From: JAZLJD01 sp045617725
GTDB taxonomy: Bacteria; Bacillota; Clostridia; Lachnospirales; Lachnospiraceae
DNA length: 9,207 nt
Assembly: GCA_045617725.1 (NCBI GenBank)
Contig: JAZLJD010000066.1
Location: forward strand, 1-9,207
Direction: 5' to 3'
Position 1 is the first letter of the stretch. Every line of letters begins with the position of its first letter. The notes under the pieces were generated by a model that was not told where the DNA came from, searched no databases, and was given only the letters and a program-made list of their open reading frames with translations. Positions 5,262 to 9,207 of this stretch are shown one piece after another. The position numbers were made by a program, and so were the translations under genes.

Positions 5262-7100
5262 ATGGAAACTTTGAAATTTGGTTATAAGTATTTCCGCAGG
5301 AACATGCCTATTGCCATTGCCGCCGAGCTTCTGAGCTTTGTCGGTATCTTCATGGACCTGATGCTCCCGATGCTGTCGGCCATACTGGTGGACTACATCA
5401 TAAAGGACACGCCGGTCACGGAAGATTCCGGCAAGCTTTTTCATTTTTTGCTCACGGGCAAGTTCGGACCGGTACACAGCATGGAGCTGTTCTGGAACTT
5501 CGCGATTCTGTACACGGCGATGATTGTTGTACGAATCATCATTATCTACACGCGAGACCTCATGCAGGAGAAGACGGGTCTGAATCTGGAGACCGACCTT
5601 CGATATGTCACTTATGACAAGCTGATGAGCCTCGACTCCCAGACCATTTCCGATTACAACTCGGGCGAGATGCTGCAGATCATGAACCACGACACCATCA
5701 TGTTCAAGGAACTTTTTTGCCACAGAATCCCGTATCTGTGCGACGCCGTGTTCATGCTGGTTACGACGCTCGTACTGGTTGCGACCATCGACTGGCGATT
5801 CATCATCATCCCGGTTCTGCTGGTTCCTTTCCTTATTAAAACGCTCATGAGCTTTAAGAAGCAGGCCAAAATCAACTTCAAGGACATTCGTACCAAGCAG
5901 TCCTTCCTGAACCTTACCACCCAGGAGAACATCGCGGCAGTACGTATTATCCGCTCCTTTACGAACGAGGATCTTGAAAAAGAGAAATTCGAGAAGGCCA
6001 ATGTTGACTTTTTAAATTCCCGCGTAAAGCAGATTTGGCTGTCCTCCCGATTTGATTTGACCTTTAACTCCATCAATCAGATTGCCTACGTAACCACCAT
6101 CATTATCGGCGCGGTTCTTACCATTATAGGCCGCATCACCGTCGGTTACATTTTGGCGTCCTCAAGCTACGTAATGCAGCTGATGCAGGATATTACGAAT
6201 ATCAACAACCATATCTTCAACATGCAGCAGCAGACGATTTCCGGTATCGAGCTGAAGCTGTTCCTCGAGAAGGAGAGCCAGGTGCCCGAGGACCTCGCTT
6301 CTACCCTGCGTTCCGACGCGCCGAACATCGAACTTAAGAATGTCAGCCTGAACATCGAGGGTCAGGAGGTGCTCAAGAACATCGATTTGAGCATCCCTTA
6401 CGGCAAAAAACTAGGTATCGTCGGCGAGACCGGTTCCGGTAAGTCCGTGCTCCTTAAGACGCTCGTCCGCATCCGCGACATCACGAGCGGCGAGATTACG
6501 ATTGACGGTCACGATATCAAGGAGTTCAGCTTAAAGAACCTGCGTGATATGTACTCCTATGCGTTCCAGGATGTATTCCTTTTTTCCAATACGATTGAGT
6601 CCAATATTGCGTACGCGAATCCCGACGCTGCGGCCGACCACATCGTAAAGGCAGCCGAGCATGCACAGGCAGCGGGCTTCATCACTGCCTTCGACGACAA
6701 GTACTCGACCATCATCGGCGAGCGTGGCCTCGGTATCTCCGGAGGCCAAAAACAACGTATTTCCCTGGCGCGTGCTTTCCTCAAGAATGCGCCGGTATTC
6801 GTCCTCGATGATTCCACCAGTGCACTCGACGTAAATACCGAGCGTGCACTTCTTAAGGAAATTCATGACAACTATCAGGACAAGACCCTGATCATTACGG
6901 CGCACCGTTTCTCCTCGGTTGTGGATTGTGACGAAATCATCTACATCCGCGACGGTGAGATTGTGGAGCGCGGTAACTTCGAGGAACTGATGGCTTTGGG
7001 CGGCAGCTTTGCCCATGTTTATAATATTCAGCAGGAGCAGCAACACAGCGTCATTGACTATGATGCCCTTGCAGCAAAGGAGGGTGCAATCAATGGCTAA
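5262..7100 (+). CDS. ABC exporter half-transporter, degenerate-site subunit
   Basis: Membrane-embedded half-transporter of 612 aa: six transmembrane helices (about 17-46, 77-97, 156-177, 179-196, 271-289 and 292-310), then an ATPase domain. The Walker A motif is GETGSGKS (388-395) and the signature is ISGGQ (492-496), close to LSGGQ. Walker B ends in D516-D517, so the catalytic Glu is replaced by Asp; the switch His is H548. This pattern is typical of one partner in heterodimeric exporters such as TM287/288, BmrCD and LmrCD. An unusually long outward loop (about 48-76) links the first two helices. The start has GAGG 7 nt upstream. The gene overlaps the next by 8 bp, so the two products very likely pair. 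The substrate is unknown; multidrug, lipid or peptide export are all possible. A short acidic tail follows the ATPase domain. Confidence 0.93.
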   Translation: METLKFGYKYFRRNMPIAIAAELLSFVGIFMDLMLPMLSAILVDYIIKDTPVTEDSGKLFHFLLTGKFGPVHSMELFWNFAILYTAMIVVRIIIIYTRDLMQEKTGLNLETDLRYVTYDKLMSLDSQTISDYNSGEMLQIMNHDTIMFKELFCHRIPYLCDAVFMLVTTLVLVATIDWRFIIIPVLLVPFLIKTLMSFKKQAKINFKDIRTKQSFLNLTTQENIAAVRIIRSFTNEDLEKEKFEKANVDFLNSRVKQIWLSSRFDLTFNSINQIAYVTTIIIGAVLTIIGRITVGYILASSSYVMQLMQDITNINNHIFNMQQQTISGIELKLFLEKESQVPEDLASTLRSDAPNIELKNVSLNIEGQEVLKNIDLSIPYGKKLGIVGETGSGKSVLLKTLVRIRDITSGEITIDGHDIKEFSLKNLRDMYSYAFQDVFLFSNTIESNIAYANPDAAADHIVKAAEHAQAAGFITAFDDKYSTIIGERGLGISGGQKQRISLARAFLKNAPVFVLDDSTSALDVNTERALLKEIHDNYQDKTLIITAHRFSSVVDCDEIIYIRDGEIVERGNFEELMALGGSFAHVYNIQQEQQHSVIDYDALAAKEGAING

Positions 7101-8859
7101 ACGTAATACTTACTTTGAAGACGAAAGTCTTGAAAAGAAAATTGACTTAAAGCAGCTGACACGTACACTGAAATACATTCTTCCTTATAAGAAGATTCTG
7201 ATTTTGGTAACGCTGATGTTGCTCGTAATGAGCGTAGTTTCTCTTTTGCCTCCGAGGCTCTTAAAGCTCATCGTGGATGAGGTCGTGGTAAACGAGGATT
7301 ACAAGGAACTGGCGTTCATTGCAGGCGGGCTGATTCTTCTGGCCGGCACCGAAATCATCACGGGCTTTATCCAGACCAGACAGATGGGTCGCATGGGTAT
7401 GACCATTATTACGAACATTCGCCGCGACATCTTCGCGCGACTGCAGGAACTGAGTTTTGAGTATTTTGATAACAGACCGGATGGCAAGATTGTTGTTCGC
7501 GTTACCGAATACATCAACGGTTTGACCGAATTTTTCTCGAACTACGTCATGATGTTTGCGATTTACATCATCAAAATCGTAGTCGTTACCGTGTTCATGC
7601 TTTCCATGAGCCCGCAGCTGACACTGATTGTTTTTGCCACCATCATTCCCATGATGGTAATCGTATTCCTTCTGCGTGCATGGCTTAGAAAGCGCTACAC
7701 GATTCATCGTTCCAAGAACTCGAATCGAACCGCATTCATCGTCGAGTCCATCATGGGCGAGCAGATTGTAAAGAACTATAACCGTATCGAAATCAACCGC
7801 AAGGCTTACGAGGACGTGCACGGCGAGGCTATCGACATGTGGTGGTCCATCGTAAAACGTCAGCGACTGAATGGACCTATTGTTCATACTTTTTGGCACA
7901 TGGGAACGCTGTGCATCTATGGCATGGCTCTGTCCCTGATTTTGGGTGGCAACGACCTCATCACGGCCGGCGTTGTCATCACGTTCACGAGCTACATGGG
8001 CATGTTCCAGGGTCCGCTTTCGATGCTTACCAACATCATTCAGGAGCTTGCGCAGGTTTCGTCGAACCTGGAGCGTGTGTTTGATACCATCGACTACCCT
8101 GTTTCCATTAAGGACAAAGAGGACGCCGTTGTGCTTTCCGATGTTCGGGGTAAGGTGGATTTCGAGGATGTTACCTTTGCTTACGAGCCCGGCACCAATA
8201 TTTTGGAGCACTTCGACCTGCATGTGCGTCCCGGCGAGACGATTGCGCTGGTAGGACCTACGGGCGCAGGCAAGACCACGGTAATCAACATGCTGACCCG
8301 CTTCTACGATGTGCAGGCTGGCAGCGTCAAAATTGACGACGTGGATGTACGCGATGCTCAGCTGCATTCGCTCCGTTCCGAGGTGGGCGTGCTGATGCAG
8401 GATCCCTTCATTTTCAAGGGCACGATTCTCGACAATATCCGTTACGGCAAGTGGACCGCTACCGACGAGGAATGCATCGCCGCTGCACAAAAGATTTTTG
8501 CCGACAAATTTATTCAGAAATTACCCGGCGGCTACAGTCACATGCTCGAGGAGCGTGGTGCTGAGTTGTCCGCAGGCGAAAAGCAATTAATCAGTTTTGC
8601 ACGTATCATCCTGAAGAACCCGAGCGTCATCATTCTGGACGAGGCGACTTCCGCGATTGATACCGAGACCGAGATGCTCATCAAGGAAGCTCTCGATGTC
8701 ATGATTGAGGACAAGACGGCCTTCATCGTAGCACATCGACTTTCTACGATACGAAATGCGGATCGCATCCTCTACATTTCCAACAAGGGCATCGCAGAAC
8801 AGGGCACCCATCAGGAACTTATGGCCAAGAAAGGCTTGTACTACGAGCTGGCACGGTAG
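7093..8859 (+). CDS. ABC exporter half-transporter, catalytic-Glu subunit
   Basis: Second half of the same exporter, 588 aa. A 30-residue charged N-terminus is followed by six predicted helices (the first four about 33-56, 72-94, 151-171 and 174-195) and an ATPase domain. Walker A is GPTGAGKT (388-395), the Q-loop sits in LMQDPF, Walker B is ILDEATSA with E517 intact and the switch His is H548. The signature is degenerate, LSAGE (492-496) in place of LSGGQ. In a heterodimer this subunit's Walker motifs face the good signature of its partner, giving one full ATPase site; its own weak signature faces the partner's Asp Walker B. ATG 7093 was chosen over an in-frame ATG at 7009 because AAAGGAGG lies 8 nt before it and the N-terminus then matches the family. 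All key motifs fall at the same residue numbers in both subunits. Confidence 0.93.
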   Translation: MAKRNTYFEDESLEKKIDLKQLTRTLKYILPYKKILILVTLMLLVMSVVSLLPPRLLKLIVDEVVVNEDYKELAFIAGGLILLAGTEIITGFIQTRQMGRMGMTIITNIRRDIFARLQELSFEYFDNRPDGKIVVRVTEYINGLTEFFSNYVMMFAIYIIKIVVVTVFMLSMSPQLTLIVFATIIPMMVIVFLLRAWLRKRYTIHRSKNSNRTAFIVESIMGEQIVKNYNRIEINRKAYEDVHGEAIDMWWSIVKRQRLNGPIVHTFWHMGTLCIYGMALSLILGGNDLITAGVVITFTSYMGMFQGPLSMLTNIIQELAQVSSNLERVFDTIDYPVSIKDKEDAVVLSDVRGKVDFEDVTFAYEPGTNILEHFDLHVRPGETIALVGPTGAGKTTVINMLTRFYDVQAGSVKIDDVDVRDAQLHSLRSEVGVLMQDPFIFKGTILDNIRYGKWTATDEECIAAAQKIFADKFIQKLPGGYSHMLEERGAELSAGEKQLISFARIILKNPSVIILDEATSAIDTETEMLIKEALDVMIEDKTAFIVAHRLSTIRNADRILYISNKGIAEQGTHQELMAKKGLYYELAR

Positions 8860-8905
8860 ACCAGCGGACTAATGGGGACGGGGGTTTTTAGCACATGAAA
8901 GCAGT

Positions 8906-8941
8906 AAAGCGTTCGAGGCAACTCGGGCGCTTTTGCTTTTT
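8906..8941 (+). terminator. Rho-independent terminator of the ABC operon
   Basis: A 12-bp stem AAAGCGUUCGAG/CUCGGGCGCUUU (two G-U pairs) is capped by a GCAA tetraloop of the GNRA type and followed by a U-rich tract (UUUUGCUUUUU). It starts 46 nt after the stop of the second ABC gene. The two wobble pairs become mismatches on the minus strand, so it acts mainly on plus-strand transcripts. Confidence 0.92.
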
Positions 8942-9028
8942 AGCCCGGTCCTTTTGGCACATGGATGCGTACTTCTGCACGGGGCATGCCCTTTGTCCGA
9001 GACATCGCCATCTTAAGGGATAAAAAAG

Positions 9029-9081
9029 ACGGCTCCTGTAGGCGTGGGGCGAAAAGCAATTCATATAGAGCGAATCGATTC
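9029..9081. repeat. Intergenic repeat, copy 1
   Basis: Begins with ACGGCTCCTGT (9029-9039), has a variable middle, then a 28-nt block (9054-9081) that starts AAGCAATTCATATAG and ends in GAATCGATTC. The block matches copy 2 at 27 of 28 positions. The palindrome extends here to 12 bp, CGAATCGATTCG (9071-9082). On the minus strand the unit ends in six U residues (9027-9022), but the hairpin before them is weak. I do not recognise the repeat family. Confidence 0.8.
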
Positions 9082-9129
9082 GCGGAAAGGTATGCGTTTG
9101 AATAATGGATTGTGGAAGCGTTCCGACGC

Positions 9130-9151
9130 AAAAAACGGCTCCTGTGGGCCG
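9130..9151 (-). terminator. Minus-strand terminator inside repeat copy 2
   Basis: Read on the minus strand, CGGCCC-ACA-GG-A-GCCG forms a six-pair GC stem with one bulged A and a 3-nt loop, followed directly by six U residues (9135-9130). It would end a transcript arriving from the right of the window. The stem is short, so strength is uncertain. Confidence 0.55.
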
Positions 9152-9184
9152 GAGAGAAGCAATTCATATAGGGCGAATCGATTC
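9135..9184. repeat. Intergenic repeat, copy 2
   Basis: Same layout as copy 1, shifted by 106 nt at its left part (ACGGCTCCTGT, 9135-9145) and 103 nt at its right part (9157-9184), because the variable middle is 3 nt shorter. The palindrome GAATCGATTC is at 9175-9184. The preserved ends and divergent middle suggest constraint on two separate pieces, for example a hairpin arm and a palindromic site. Confidence 0.8.
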
Positions 9185-9207
9185 ATGGAGAGTTATAGGT
9201 TTTCTTA

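Larger units (their letters stand above)
8860..9207. other. Non-coding right end with terminator and repeats
   Basis: No credible gene is seen in this 348-nt stretch. A 75-codon minus-strand frame (9167-8940) has no ribosome site, crosses both repeats and the ABC terminator, and resembles nothing known to me. The region holds the ABC terminator, a perfect palindrome GGGCATGCCC (8982-8991), two copies of a direct repeat and a minus-strand terminator. A weak echo of GCACATG with similar flanks occurs at about 8891 and 8957. A convergent minus-strand gene probably ends beyond the window. Confidence 0.6.

Noticed and set aside
4840..5274. Plus- and minus-strand frames of 144 and 89 codons across the leader
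   Set aside because: They span the T-box RNA structures, whose conserved elements fully explain the sequence.
7261..8490. 409-codon open frame on the minus strand
   Set aside because: Antisense to the second ABC gene, rich in His, Arg and Asn from reverse reading of its codons, with no ribosome site and no recognisable domain.
8940..9167. 75-codon minus-strand frame at the right end
   Set aside because: Covers both repeat copies in different frames and runs up to the ABC terminator; no ribosome site and no similarity I recognise.
9029..9184. Possible CRISPR array
   Set aside because: Only two units, with a divergent segment inside each unit and blocks shifted by unequal distances; no regular repeat-spacer pattern and no cas gene.

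Overview
The window suggests a Gram-positive Clostridia genome, plausibly Lachnospiraceae or a relative. The grounds are strong AGGAGG ribosome binding sites, a tRNA-sensing T-box leader, a GatCAB transamidation operon and a paired multidrug-type ABC exporter, all at roughly 50% GC. Genus cannot be fixed from the sequence alone.

The left half (1-5116) is one minus-strand operon: promoter, T-box riboswitch leader, aspS, gatC, gatA, gatB, then a cluster of three hairpins. Gaps between genes are 10, 14 and 1 nt, and each gene has its own ribosome binding site. AspRS has the signature residue of a non-discriminating enzyme (His31), so it can charge Asp onto tRNA-Asn. GatB, with GatC, would then convert the mischarged Asp-tRNA (or Glu-tRNA) to the amide. 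The leader's specifier loop reads GAAC, which holds overlapping Glu (GAA) and Asn (AAC) codons, the arrangement described for the two-tRNA T-box of the Clostridium acetobutylicum transamidation operon.

The main surprise is gatA. The reading frame is intact and clearly homologous to GatA, but it is about 90 residues shorter than usual. By eye alignment it has lost the whole Lys/cis-Ser/Ser amidase triad and both residues that hold the glutamine substrate. GatB and GatC look normal. The operon therefore appears to encode a GatCAB-like complex whose glutaminase subunit is a pseudoenzyme. It would need free ammonia, another amide donor or a second GatA.

Between 5117 and 5261 lies a divergent intergenic region with a GC-rich dyad and an extended -10 promoter. 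This drives two overlapping plus-strand genes (5262-8859) for a heterodimeric type IV ABC exporter. Their degenerate ATPase motifs are complementary: all defects fall in one composite ATP site and leave the other intact. A strong terminator follows at 8906-8941.

The right end (8942-9207) has no credible gene. It holds two copies of an unrecognised repeat about 105 nt apart, each with an AATCGATT-centred palindrome, and a minus-strand terminator inside the second copy.
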